Assembly: GCA_012517435.1 (NCBI GenBank)
Contig: JAAYUY010000164.1
Coordinates: 1-36,714 of the forward strand
Direction: 5' to 3'
DNA length: 36,714 nt
From: Sphingobacteriales bacterium
GTDB lineage: Bacteria; Bacteroidota; Bacteroidia; CAILMK01; JAAYUY01
Part shown: piece by piece, positions 17,465-25,102 of the stretch
Numbering within the stretch: the first letter of the stretch is position 1
How the letters are laid out: each line of letters begins with the position of its first letter
Notes under the pieces: generated by a model
What the model was told of the DNA's origin: nothing
The model's input: only the letters and a program-made list of their open reading frames with translations
Database searches by the model: none
Program-made: the position numbers and the translations under genes

Positions 17465-18319
17465 ATGAAAGTTGCAATCATTGGAGCTAACGGACAGCTT
17501 GGAATTGACCTCATACAGGAATTCAAAACTGCAGGAGATGAAGTATATGGGTTTAATCATTGCGATGTCGAACTGTATGATATTGATTCAATTGTAAATG
17601 CGATTAAACTTTCCAGGCCTGATTTACTCATCAATACGGCTGCTTATCATCATGTGGAGAAATGTGAAGAAAATCCCCTGAGAGCACATCAGATAAACTG
17701 AATAGGAGCAAGAAATCTTGCGATGGCTTGTGCCGAACATGATGTATTGTTTTTTCATTTCAGTACGGATTATGTTTTTAACGGGAAGCAAAGAATTCCC
17801 TATACCGAATCAGATTGCCCGAAACCATTAAATGTTTATGGTAATAGTAAATTATCCGGAGAGCATTACATTGCTGCCATTGCTGAAAAATACTTAATTA
17901 TCAGAACTTCAGGGCTTTACGGTAAAAATCCATGCCGGGCTAAAGGCGGGCTAAACTTTGTTCAACTTATGTTGAAACTGGCAAACGAAGGAAAAAAAAT
18001 CAGGGTTGTTGATAATGAAATATTAACACCTACTTCTACAAAAGAACTTGCCAGACAGGTAGTTAAAATTAAAAATCCGGATTTTTACGGAATTGTACAT
18101 GCCACCTCAGAGTGTGAGTGCTCCTGGTATCAGTTTGCCAAAGCTATTTTTTCAATTACCGGCTTAGATCCTGACCTTCAGATAGCTGCACCGGATGAAT
18201 TTCCATCCAAAGCCAAGAGGCCTGAATACAGTGTGCTGGAAAATGGAAAATTAAAAGCATACAATTGCAACATCATGAAAACATGGGAAGAAGCTTTGAA
18301 AGAATATTTGCTTAATTAA
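17465..18319 (+). pseudogene. rfbD: dTDP-4-dehydrorhamnose reductase (RmlD) interrupted by an in-frame TGA
   Basis: The family makes dTDP-L-rhamnose by NAD(P)H reduction of the 4-keto sugar. One continuous frame of 284 codons encodes a full-length RmlD, but codon 79 (17699-17701) is TGA. Before it are the nucleotide-binding GANGQLG (7-13) and TAAYHHVEKCEENPLRAHQIN; after it the family sequence resumes without a frameshift: IGARNLAMACAEHD, STDYVFNG (100-107), and the catalytic YGNSK (Tyr125, Lys129). Relatives usually have a small residue (Ala, Val, Thr) at the TGA position. Other genes here end in TGA, so general recoding is unlikely. The second half could start at ATG 17723 but would lack the cofactor-binding motif. 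Either a recent nonsense mutation or a sequencing or assembly error; no decay elsewhere in the frame. Confidence 0.85.
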
Positions 18320-18321
18320 TT

Positions 18322-19317
18322 TTAAGATTGATTTAACAGATTCCACAATTTTCTTTTCAGAGCGTTAATTCCTAATCCGGAAACAGAAGAAATAAAGAGG
18401 TAGTCCGTATCTGGGGGTAAAGTGCTTTTAATATTTTTCAAAAAATCATAGTCAACGATATCACATTTAGTAATAGCCAGAAGTCTTTTTTTATTCAACA
18501 ATGCAGGGTTATACTTTTCAAGTTCATTGAGTAATATCTCAAATTGAGAAGTAATATCCTGATTTTCAACACTAATCATAAAGAGAAGGACTGAATTTCG
18601 TTCGATATGGCGAAGAAAACGAAGTCCGAGCCCCTTTCCTTCTGATGCGCCTTCAATGATACCCGGAATATCGGCCACCACAAAAGACCTGTATTTCCCT
18701 GCCTGAACAACTCCAACATTGGGGACAATGGTTGTAAAAGGAAAATCGGCAATTTTTGGTCTGGCAGCGGAAATCACACTCAATAGTGTTGACTTTCCCG
18801 CATTGGGAAAACCAACAAGACCAACGTCTGCAAGTAGTTTTAATTCAAATATGACTGTTTTTTCAATTCCGGGCATACCGGGTTGTGCAAATTGTGGTGC
18901 CTGACGGGTGGGGGATTTGAACTGCCAGTTGCCTAATCCTCCTTTTCCACCCTCAAATAAGATTTTTTCTTCCCCGTGCTGAGTTATTTCCATCAAAAAG
19001 GCATTGTTTTCCGCATCTTTAACAATAGTTCCCAATGGTACCTCAACAACAATATCTTTTCCACTAGCTCCTGTTTTATTTTGAGAAGATCCGTTTTTTC
19101 CGTTTTCAGCAAATAAATGTTTGGTGTATCGTAAATGAAGCAAAGTCCAAAGATTCGCATTTCCTTTTAAAATGATGTGTCCGCCACGTCCCCCGTCTCC
19201 ACCGTCAGGGCCACCTTTGCGGGTAAATTTATCTCTGTGAAAATGAACAGAGCCTGCTCCACCAGCTCCTGAACGGCAAAAAACTTTTATTTGGTCAATA
19301 AAATTTTGTTCTGACAT
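18322..19317 (-). CDS. obgE: GTPase ObgE/CgtA
   Basis: Conserved GTPase that binds the 50S subunit and links ribosome assembly to stress and replication control. The glycine-rich Obg fold fills residues 1-158 (GAGGAGSVHFHRDKFTRKGG, DGGRGGHI), then the GTPase domain: G1 GFPNAGKST at 169-177, G2 TTIVPNVGVV, G3 DIPG at 216-219, G4 TKCD, G5 SSVSG. Length 331 aa matches the Bacteroidetes type without a C-terminal OCT domain. It is convergent with the broken rfbD (2 bases between stops) and divergent from the DUF2795 gene; its promoter must lie in the 162-base gap, where I see no strong -7 match on this strand. Confidence 0.96.
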   Translation of the reverse strand: MSEQNFIDQIKVFCRSGAGGAGSVHFHRDKFTRKGGPDGGDGGRGGHIILKGNANLWTLLHLRYTKHLFAENGKNGSSQNKTGASGKDIVVEVPLGTIVKDAENNAFLMEITQHGEEKILFEGGKGGLGNWQFKSPTRQAPQFAQPGMPGIEKTVIFELKLLADVGLVGFPNAGKSTLLSVISAARPKIADFPFTTIVPNVGVVQAGKYRSFVVADIPGIIEGASEGKGLGLRFLRHIERNSVLLFMISVENQDITSQFEILLNELEKYNPALLNKKRLLAITKCDIVDYDFLKNIKSTLPPDTDYLFISSVSGLGINALKRKLWNLLNQS

Positions 19318-19447
19318 AAATTAAGTTACTATATGTGTTGTAAGGTATCGGAATGGCCAATACAAGTAAGAAATCAATAAATACTGAAAGTGCAAAAATC
19401 GGTAAAATTGGCATTATTTTTATTAAGTGGTTTGTAAAATAAATTCA

Positions 19448-19455
19448 TACTTTTG
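19448..19455 (+). promoter_or_regulatory. -7 promoter element (TACTTTTG) of the DUF2795-gpmA unit
   Basis: TACTTTTG fits TAnnTTTG, 24 bases before the ATG at 19480. A TTTG occurs at 19431-19434, but the 13-base spacer is shorter than usual, so the -33 part is doubtful. Confidence 0.5.
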
Positions 19456-19479
19456 CATAAAGAATAAAATTGTCTGATT

Positions 19480-19701
19480 ATGTATTGGACGCTGGAATTA
19501 GCTGGATATTTGATTGATGCACCGTGGCCTGCAACAAAGGATGAGCTTATTGATTATGCTATCCGGACTGGTGCACCACTTGAACTGATTGAAAATCTTC
19601 AGGAACTTGAAGATGATGGTGATCCGTATGAAAGCATTGAGGAGATTTGGCCCGATTATCCGACCCATGATGAATTTTTCTTCAATGAAGACGAATATTA
19701 A
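19480..19701 (+). CDS. DUF2795-family acidic mini-protein
   Basis: A 73-residue, strongly acidic protein (MYWTLELAGYLIDAPWPATK, then DELIDYAIRTGAPLELIENL) ending in a run of Asp, Glu and Phe (DEFFFNEDEY). I recognise this as the short DUF2795 protein that is strikingly conserved across Bacteroidetes; its role is unknown. The N-terminal helix pair with the APWPATKDELI motif is the likely domain. The conservation of such a short protein and the good promoter element argue that it is real. gpmA begins 25 bases downstream on the same strand, probably on the same mRNA. Confidence 0.85.
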   Translation: MYWTLELAGYLIDAPWPATKDELIDYAIRTGAPLELIENLQELEDDGDPYESIEEIWPDYPTHDEFFFNEDEY

Positions 19702-19726
19702 ATTATTAGATTTCAAATAGCAGGTA

Positions 19727-20473
19727 ATGCATAAGTTAGTGTTAATCAGGCATGGAGAAAGCCTTTGGAACCAGGAAAACCGTTTTACAGGATGGAAGGA
19801 TATTGATTTAAGTGAAAAAGGAATCAATGAAGCACATCAGGCTGGCAAAATTTTGTTTAAAGAAGGCTATCATTTTTCAAAAGCATATACTTCAGTATTA
19901 AAAAGAGCCATACGGACACTCTGGATTGTTTTGGACGAACTTGACCTGATGTGGATTCCAGTTGTAAATTCATGGCGGCTGAACGAAAGGCATTATGGGG
20001 CACTTCAGGGGCTAAACAAGAATGAAATGGTTCAGCTTCATGGAGAAGAGCAGGTTCATAAATGGAGGAGGGGTTTTGATGTTCGTCCTCCCGCTATGGA
20101 AATAAGTGACGAAAGATATGTGGGAAATGATGTTCGCTACAGTCAATTGAAAAAAGAAGAAATCCCGCTTACTGAAAGCCTGAAAGATACCATCGACAGG
20201 CTTTTACCTTTGTGGGAAAATGATATTAAACCCGATATTCAGAAAGGCGAACAGCTTATCATAGCCGCTCATGGAAATAGCCTTAGAGCTATTGTAAAAA
20301 CGCTTGATAATCTTTCAGATGAAGAAATAATGGAATTAAATATTCCTACCGGAATACCACTTGTTTATGAGCTTTCAGAAGATTTAAAACCATTGCGCCA
20401 CTATTATTTAGGTGATCCTGAAGAAATTGAGAAAGCCATTGCTAAGGTAAAGGCACAGACTCAAAAGAAATAA
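19727..20473 (+). CDS. gpmA: 2,3-bisphosphoglycerate-dependent phosphoglycerate mutase
   Basis: Interconverts 3- and 2-phosphoglycerate in glycolysis. Catalytic residues are all present: the phosphorylated His9 in LIRHGES, Arg60 in LKRAIRT, Glu87 in RLNERHYG, and His182 in AAHGNSLRA. The stretch [10 protein letters not shown] (113-122) is typical of the dPGM group. Length 248 aa fits. It ends one base before the stop of the convergent prmC gene, leaving no room for a terminator. Very sure. Confidence 0.97.
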   Translation: MHKLVLIRHGESLWNQENRFTGWKDIDLSEKGINEAHQAGKILFKEGYHFSKAYTSVLKRAIRTLWIVLDELDLMWIPVVNSWRLNERHYGALQGLNKNEMVQLHGEEQVHKWRRGFDVRPPAMEISDERYVGNDVRYSQLKKEEIPLTESLKDTIDRLLPLWENDIKPDIQKGEQLIIAAHGNSLRAIVKTLDNLSDEEIMELNIPTGIPLVYELSEDLKPLRHYYLGDPEEIEKAIAKVKAQTQKK

Positions 20474-20474
20474 T

Positions 20475-21323
20475 TCAATCCTTCCTGCAGAAAACTATCC
20501 GGTTTTTATTATTGATGTCTTTATGAATCCTGATTTCTTTCAAACCAAATGAGGACAGTAGTTCTGTCATCATGTATCCGTTTTTCTCATTTATTTCGAA
20601 GTAATATTTTCCATGAGATTTTAAAAATTGTAAAGTTTTTTCAATAATAATCCTGTAAAAAACAAGCGGATCGTTGTCGGGAACAAACAATGCTTCAGCG
20701 GGTTCATGGTTCAGGACCCTTTCCGACATGAATTGTTTTTCTTTATTTAAAACATAAGGAGGATTGCTGACAATTATATCAAATTGATATTCTTTGAGTT
20801 CTGATAAGTCAGACGAAAACAAATCGGCCTGAATAAAAGTTATTTCAGCTGATTGTCTTAGTGCATTTTCCTTAGCAACTGAAAGAATTTCAGGTTTGTA
20901 ATCAAGAGCAAAAACTTGTGAATCAGGAAGATTGATTTTAAGAGAAACGGCAATACAACCAGAACCTGTTCCAATATCGAGTACTGTATTTTTTTTATGA
21001 GAGTTTTCCCTGATAATCAGATCGACAAGTTCCTCTGTTTCAGGGCGGGGGATTAAAACTTCAGGATTAACCAGAAACTTTAAATCATAAAAATGACAAA
21101 AGCCTGTGATGTATTGAACAGGCTCATTATTAAGCAATCTTTGGGTTGCATCTGATAGCGCAGTCAGCTGGGCAGCATTGAGCTGAAGGCCGGGATGAAT
21201 AAAAATATCTGTTTTCTTAAATCCTAACAGGTCAGTGAACAGAATTTCTGCCATGGCGGTAGCCTCCTGATGAGAATAATTACCTTTCAGGGTTTGGACA
21301 ATATGGTTAAATTCGCTGGTCAT
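20475..21323 (-). CDS. prmC: Peptide chain release factor N5-glutamine methyltransferase PrmC (HemK)
   Basis: Methylates the Gln of the GGQ motif of release factors RF1 and RF2 using S-adenosylmethionine. Seen: the N-terminal helical domain with NEPVQYITGFCHFY (67-79), PRPETEELVD (92-101), the SAM-binding DIGTGSG at 116-122, and the substrate-binding NPPY at 187-190. At 282 aa it is complete. The ATG at 21323 is divergent from the ribD start (21366), so any promoter lies in this short gap or in the other gene. It ends in TGA, one base from the gpmA stop. Confidence 0.95.
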   Translation of the reverse strand: MTSEFNHIVQTLKGNYSHQEATAMAEILFTDLLGFKKTDIFIHPGLQLNAAQLTALSDATQRLLNNEPVQYITGFCHFYDLKFLVNPEVLIPRPETEELVDLIIRENSHKKNTVLDIGTGSGCIAVSLKINLPDSQVFALDYKPEILSVAKENALRQSAEITFIQADLFSSDLSELKEYQFDIIVSNPPYVLNKEKQFMSERVLNHEPAEALFVPDNDPLVFYRIIIEKTLQFLKSHGKYYFEINEKNGYMMTELLSSFGLKEIRIHKDINNKNRIVFCRKD

Positions 21324-21365
21324 TCAATTTTGATTGCAAAAATAAAATTCTTAAATAAATTAGCC

Positions 21366-22421
21366 TTGACTGACGAGTTGTTAATGAGCAGATGTTTAGA
21401 CCTTGCGAAAAGCGGATTTCCGGCTGTTTTACCGAATCCGATGGTAGGGGCGCTTATTGTGTCAGAAGCAAGGATTATTGCAGAAGGCTATCATCATTAT
21501 TTTGGCGGAATACATGCCGAGGTTGATGCCATCAGAAAGGTTAAAGACAAGGAGATATTAAGAAAATCAACATTATACGTGAACCTTGAACCCTGTTCTC
21601 ATTTCGGAAAAACGCCTCCTTGTGTTCATCAGATTATTGAAGCCGGTATTCCTGAAGTGGTAGTTGCAGGTAAAGATCCGAATCCACTGGTCAACGGCAG
21701 GGGAATTAACATCCTGAAAGAGCACGGAATTGTTGTCAGAGAAGGGGTCAGAGAAACTGAGGCTATTGAATTAAACAAGCGTTTTTATACCTTTTACCGA
21801 AAGAACAGGCCATATATCATTCTGAAGTTTGCAACCACAAAGGATGGATTTTTAGCAAAAGAAAATTATTACTCGAAATGGATCAGCAATGAGTATTCCC
21901 GAATATTGGTTCATAAATGGAGAGGAGAAGAAATGGCCATTTTAACCGGAGCCAATACAGTCAGATATGATGATCCTCATTTAACCAACAGATTTTCGAA
22001 AACAGGTAATCCTGTCAGAATCTTTTTTGACAGGGATTTATCAATTCCTGTTACAAAGCATATATTTGATAACAGCAGCAGAACCATCGTATACAATTTT
22101 GTAAAAGAAGATAAAGACAATCAGACAGAGTGGGTAAAATTAGACCGCACGAAAGATTTTATAGCACAGATAATCAATCATTTATTCACGATAAACATTC
22201 AATCTCTGATAGTTGAAGGCGGAGCGAAAATACTGTCGGCCTTTCTGGATAGAAATTTATGGGACGAAGCCAGAATTTTTACTGCCGAAAAACTGTTCAG
22301 GTCTGGTATTAAAGCTCCTGAAATCAGAGTTGAGCCATTTGAGACAATTGAAATAATTGACAATCAGTTGAATATTTATTTTAATAGCGGACAAGGATTA
22401 AAAAAACCAGATAAGGCTTAA
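21366..22421 (+). CDS. ribD: Bifunctional riboflavin biosynthesis deaminase/reductase RibD
   Basis: Carries out deamination and reduction of the pyrimidine intermediate in riboflavin synthesis. The N-terminal deaminase has PNPMVGALIV, the zinc motifs HAEVDA and PCSHFGKTPPC, then VAGKDPNP and the GR-GI turn; the C-terminal reductase has KWISNEYSR, ILTGANTVRYDDPHLT and VEGGAKILSAFL. The TTG at 21366 is chosen as start because TDELLMSRCLDLA aligns with the usual N-terminus of the family; ATG 21384 would trim it, and ATG at 21270 or 21303 would run into the divergent prmC gene. Length from TTG is 351 aa. First gene of a four-gene operon with the delta' gene 11 bases downstream. Confidence 0.92.
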   Translation: MTDELLMSRCLDLAKSGFPAVLPNPMVGALIVSEARIIAEGYHHYFGGIHAEVDAIRKVKDKEILRKSTLYVNLEPCSHFGKTPPCVHQIIEAGIPEVVVAGKDPNPLVNGRGINILKEHGIVVREGVRETEAIELNKRFYTFYRKNRPYIILKFATTKDGFLAKENYYSKWISNEYSRILVHKWRGEEMAILTGANTVRYDDPHLTNRFSKTGNPVRIFFDRDLSIPVTKHIFDNSSRTIVYNFVKEDKDNQTEWVKLDRTKDFIAQIINHLFTINIQSLIVEGGAKILSAFLDRNLWDEARIFTAEKLFRSGIKAPEIRVEPFETIEIIDNQLNIYFNSGQGLKKPDKA

Positions 22422-22432
22422 AATTGAGAATT

Positions 22433-23578
22433 ATGAGATTTGCAGATATACCGGGGCAACAGAAAATAAAAGAAGAGCTTATTACAAGTGTAAAGAACAA
22501 TAAGCTTAGCCATTCAATTATGCTGGTGGGGAATGAAGGTTATGGTGCTTTACCGCTTGCACTTGCACTTGCCAGCTATATCAATTGTGAAAATAAAGGA
22601 GAAAGAGATTCCTGTGGCGAATGTCCATCGTGCAGAAAATCGGATAAAATGATTCATCCTGATATTCATTTTACGTTTTCGACATATTCCGATTCAGGCG
22701 GAAAGCAATTCCTGAGTGAAAAATTTATTCCGCAGTGGCGTTCGGCAATTGAAACAAATCCCTATATGACTGATTTAGACTGGCTGACATTTATTAATTC
22801 AGGAAACAAGCAAGGGAATATTTATATCGCTGATTGTCATCAGATTATTAAAAATCTCAGTTTAACCACCTATGAAAGCGGAGCCAAAATACAAATCATC
22901 TGGCAGGCACAAAATCTTGGGAATAATGCCAATTCTCTTTTAAAAATTATAGAAGAACCATCACCAAAGACTTATTTTATTTTTATTGCCCCCTCAACAG
23001 ATAAAATATTGAGTACCATTTTATCAAGGACAAGAGTTTATTCATTGCCACCCTTTAATCCGGAAGACATCGAAGCAGAGTTAAGAAAACGGAGTGAGGA
23101 TGAGACATTTATAAAAGAAATAGCGCTAAGGGCAAATGGTGATATGAACGAAGCTTTAAAACAACTCGGTAATATTGCTGACAATGATAATATGATGGAG
23201 AAACTAAGAAATTGGTTTTTGGAATCATATTTTATGAAACGAGTTGAGCTTTATAAAACGATAGGAAATTTTTCAGAAATGAGCCGAGAGCAGGCAAAGG
23301 AATTTCTGAATTATGCATTGAGAATTATCAGAGAATCAATAGTTCATCAATATGATGATAAAAAATTAAGTCATTTTTCACACAAGGAATCTGAATTTTT
23401 ACAAAAGTTTGGTTCGTTGATAAAAGGGAAAAATGTTTACCAAATGGTGGAAGATATTAACCAGGCAATGTATCACATCGAGCGTAATGCCAACATAAAA
23501 TTTGTGTTCTTTCATTTATCTTTGCAATTTTATAAATTATTCGGAGAAGGACAAAAGAGCGAAAGGAAAGAAGAATGA
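22433..23578 (+). CDS. holB: DNA polymerase III subunit delta'-like protein
   Basis: Clamp-loader subunit of the AAA+ family, 381 aa. The start ATG at 22433 gives MRFADIPGQQKIKEEL, typical of the family; a TTG at 22424 would add three residues. The P-loop is degenerate (GNEGYGALPLALAL, with no Lys in the GKT position), as expected for delta', which does not hydrolyse ATP. Zinc-binding cysteines lie in SCGECPSCRK (about 61-70). KIIEEPSPKTYFIFIAPSTD and LSRTRVYSLPPFNP fit the sensor region of delta'. The last third is helical, the collar domain. It overlaps the next gene by ATGA. Clamp-loader role is a family inference; sure of the family. Confidence 0.85.
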   Translation: MRFADIPGQQKIKEELITSVKNNKLSHSIMLVGNEGYGALPLALALASYINCENKGERDSCGECPSCRKSDKMIHPDIHFTFSTYSDSGGKQFLSEKFIPQWRSAIETNPYMTDLDWLTFINSGNKQGNIYIADCHQIIKNLSLTTYESGAKIQIIWQAQNLGNNANSLLKIIEEPSPKTYFIFIAPSTDKILSTILSRTRVYSLPPFNPEDIEAELRKRSEDETFIKEIALRANGDMNEALKQLGNIADNDNMMEKLRNWFLESYFMKRVELYKTIGNFSEMSREQAKEFLNYALRIIRESIVHQYDDKKLSHFSHKESEFLQKFGSLIKGKNVYQMVEDINQAMYHIERNANIKFVFFHLSLQFYKLFGEGQKSERKEE

Positions 23579-24627
23579 CAAGCAACAAGACACTACAAAG
23601 ATGGATGGTCAGCAGGGAAGAGTGTAAATACTGCTGCAATAAATTATCGACATTTGACTGGCAGGAAGAATTAAAATTCACTAATAATCAATATATACCA
23701 GAGTTTGTTGAAGTAAGATTCAAAAGCACTAAGAAACTAATCTGCAAGAATATCAACAAATACAGAATTCACACCGGAGATATACTGGTGGTTGAATTTC
23801 CAACTGGTAATGATGTCGGGATCGTAAGTCTGGCCAGCCCCCTTGTATATCGTCAGATTAAAAAGAAAAACATTGATATTGAGCATTATGAATTTCCTAA
23901 AATTCTCAGGCATGCAGGAGAAAAGGACAAGCAGATATGGCAGGAAAATATCAATAAGGAATATGAAGTTTTGTTGAAAGCAAGAAAGATTGCCGCTGAC
24001 CTGAAACTACAAATGAAATTGGATGATATTGAAATTCAGTCGGATGGGAAAAAGACTACTTTTTACTATACAGCTGAAGGGAGGGTTGATTTCAGAGAAT
24101 TGATTAAGGTATATGCGAGGGAGTTTAAGACAAAAATTGAAATGAGGCAGATTGGTATAAGACAGGAATCAGGACGGGTAGGTGGTATCGGAGATTGCGG
24201 TCGTGAATTATGCTGTTCGTCATGGCTGACAGAATTTAATTCGGTACCGACTATTGCTGCAAAACAACAAAATCTTTATCTGAATCCCTCCAAATTATCT
24301 GGTCAGTGTGGGCGTTTAAAATGTTGCCTGAATTATGAACTGGATGCCTATTATGAAATTTATGAGAAATTTCCGTCAGAAAACACTGTCTTAAAGACCA
24401 AAAATGGAAATGCTGTTGTATTCAAGCTGGATATTCTCAGGGAAATCATGTATTTCACTTATGAAGACAGCCGGGAAGTGGAAGTCGTTCCGGTTCATAT
24501 TAATCAGGTAAAACAAATCATGGAGATGAACAAAAAAAATATTTACCCCGATCTTGCAGAATACAAGGCTGAAACAAGTAAAAAGAATAATGATTCAGAA
24601 TTTGACCTGAAAGATGAGTATTTTTAG
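23575..24627 (+). CDS. ricT: RicT-like PSP1 domain protein
   Basis: Protein of the YaaT/RicT family (PSP1 C-terminal domain), 350 aa. In Bacillus subtilis RicT works with RicA and RicF in an Fe-S complex affecting RNase Y and development; in Bacteroidetes its role is not established. The PSP1 domain spans about residues 110-200. Six conserved cysteines follow at 208, 213, 214, 245, 250 and 251, in GDCGRELCCSSW and SGQCGRLKCCLNYE, fitting an Fe-S cluster. The N-terminus also has CKYCC (17-21). It is translationally coupled to the delta' gene upstream (ATGA) and overlaps gldH by 14 bases, an arrangement seen in other Bacteroidetes. Confidence 0.85.
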   Translation: MTSNKTLQRWMVSREECKYCCNKLSTFDWQEELKFTNNQYIPEFVEVRFKSTKKLICKNINKYRIHTGDILVVEFPTGNDVGIVSLASPLVYRQIKKKNIDIEHYEFPKILRHAGEKDKQIWQENINKEYEVLLKARKIAADLKLQMKLDDIEIQSDGKKTTFYYTAEGRVDFRELIKVYAREFKTKIEMRQIGIRQESGRVGGIGDCGRELCCSSWLTEFNSVPTIAAKQQNLYLNPSKLSGQCGRLKCCLNYELDAYYEIYEKFPSENTVLKTKNGNAVVFKLDILREIMYFTYEDSREVEVVPVHINQVKQIMEMNKKNIYPDLAEYKAETSKKNNDSEFDLKDEYF

Positions 24628-25102
24628 AAACAAAATATGGATTTTAATCGGACTTTGGGTGTTGCTGCTGATGGGTTGTGGCAGGGGGATTATTTATACC
24701 CGCTATATTAAAATTGATAACTTCGTCTGGAATTTTAACAAAAAGATTGAATTCAAGGTTAATATAAAAGAGACTGACAAAAAATACGAGGTTTTACTGC
24801 ACATTCGTAATGCAAGCCAATATCCATACAGCAATATCTGGATTAATGTATCTGGTGTTGATCCCGATGCTAAAAATATCTTTACCAGAAAATATGAATT
24901 CACTCTTGCTGACGAAAGTGGCAGATGGTTGGGAAAAGGTCTTGGAGATATTATTGATAATCAATTTATTATAGTTGAAGATTTTTCGGCAGAAAAAACC
25001 GGCACCTATTCTTTTATCGTAAACCATGAAATGAGGGTTGACAATGTACCCGGAATCATGGATATTGGATTGACAGTGAGAGAGAAAAAGAATAAAGATT
25101 AA
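24614..25102 (+). CDS. gldH: Gliding motility lipoprotein GldH
   Basis: Lipoprotein of the Bacteroidetes gliding and T9SS accessory set. The signal peptide with lipobox LLMGC puts lipidated Cys22 first in the mature protein, followed by a beta-rich domain (about 35-155) with VNIKETDKKYEVLLHIRNAS, FTRKYEFTL, GRWLGKGLGDI and EKTGTYSFIV, matching the GldH family in sequence and in place after ricT. Length 162 aa is usual. It is also found in non-gliding Bacteroidetes. It overlaps ricT by 14 bases. Its stop and that of the convergent gyrB share one TTAA (25099-25102). Confidence 0.85.
   Translation: MSIFRNKIWILIGLWVLLLMGCGRGIIYTRYIKIDNFVWNFNKKIEFKVNIKETDKKYEVLLHIRNASQYPYSNIWINVSGVDPDAKNIFTRKYEFTLADESGRWLGKGLGDIIDNQFIIVEDFSAEKTGTYSFIVNHEMRVDNVPGIMDIGLTVREKKNKD

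Noticed and set aside
17699-17701. TGA in rfbD as a selenocysteine or reassigned codon
   Set aside because: No selenocysteine is expected in this family at this place, no SECIS-like hairpin is apparent, and TGA is a normal stop for other genes in the window.
21337-21344. CAAAAATA (minus strand TATTTTTG) as a prmC promoter
   Set aside because: It fits TAnnTTTG, but only 13 bases from the start codon and without a -33 element; likely chance in AT-rich DNA.
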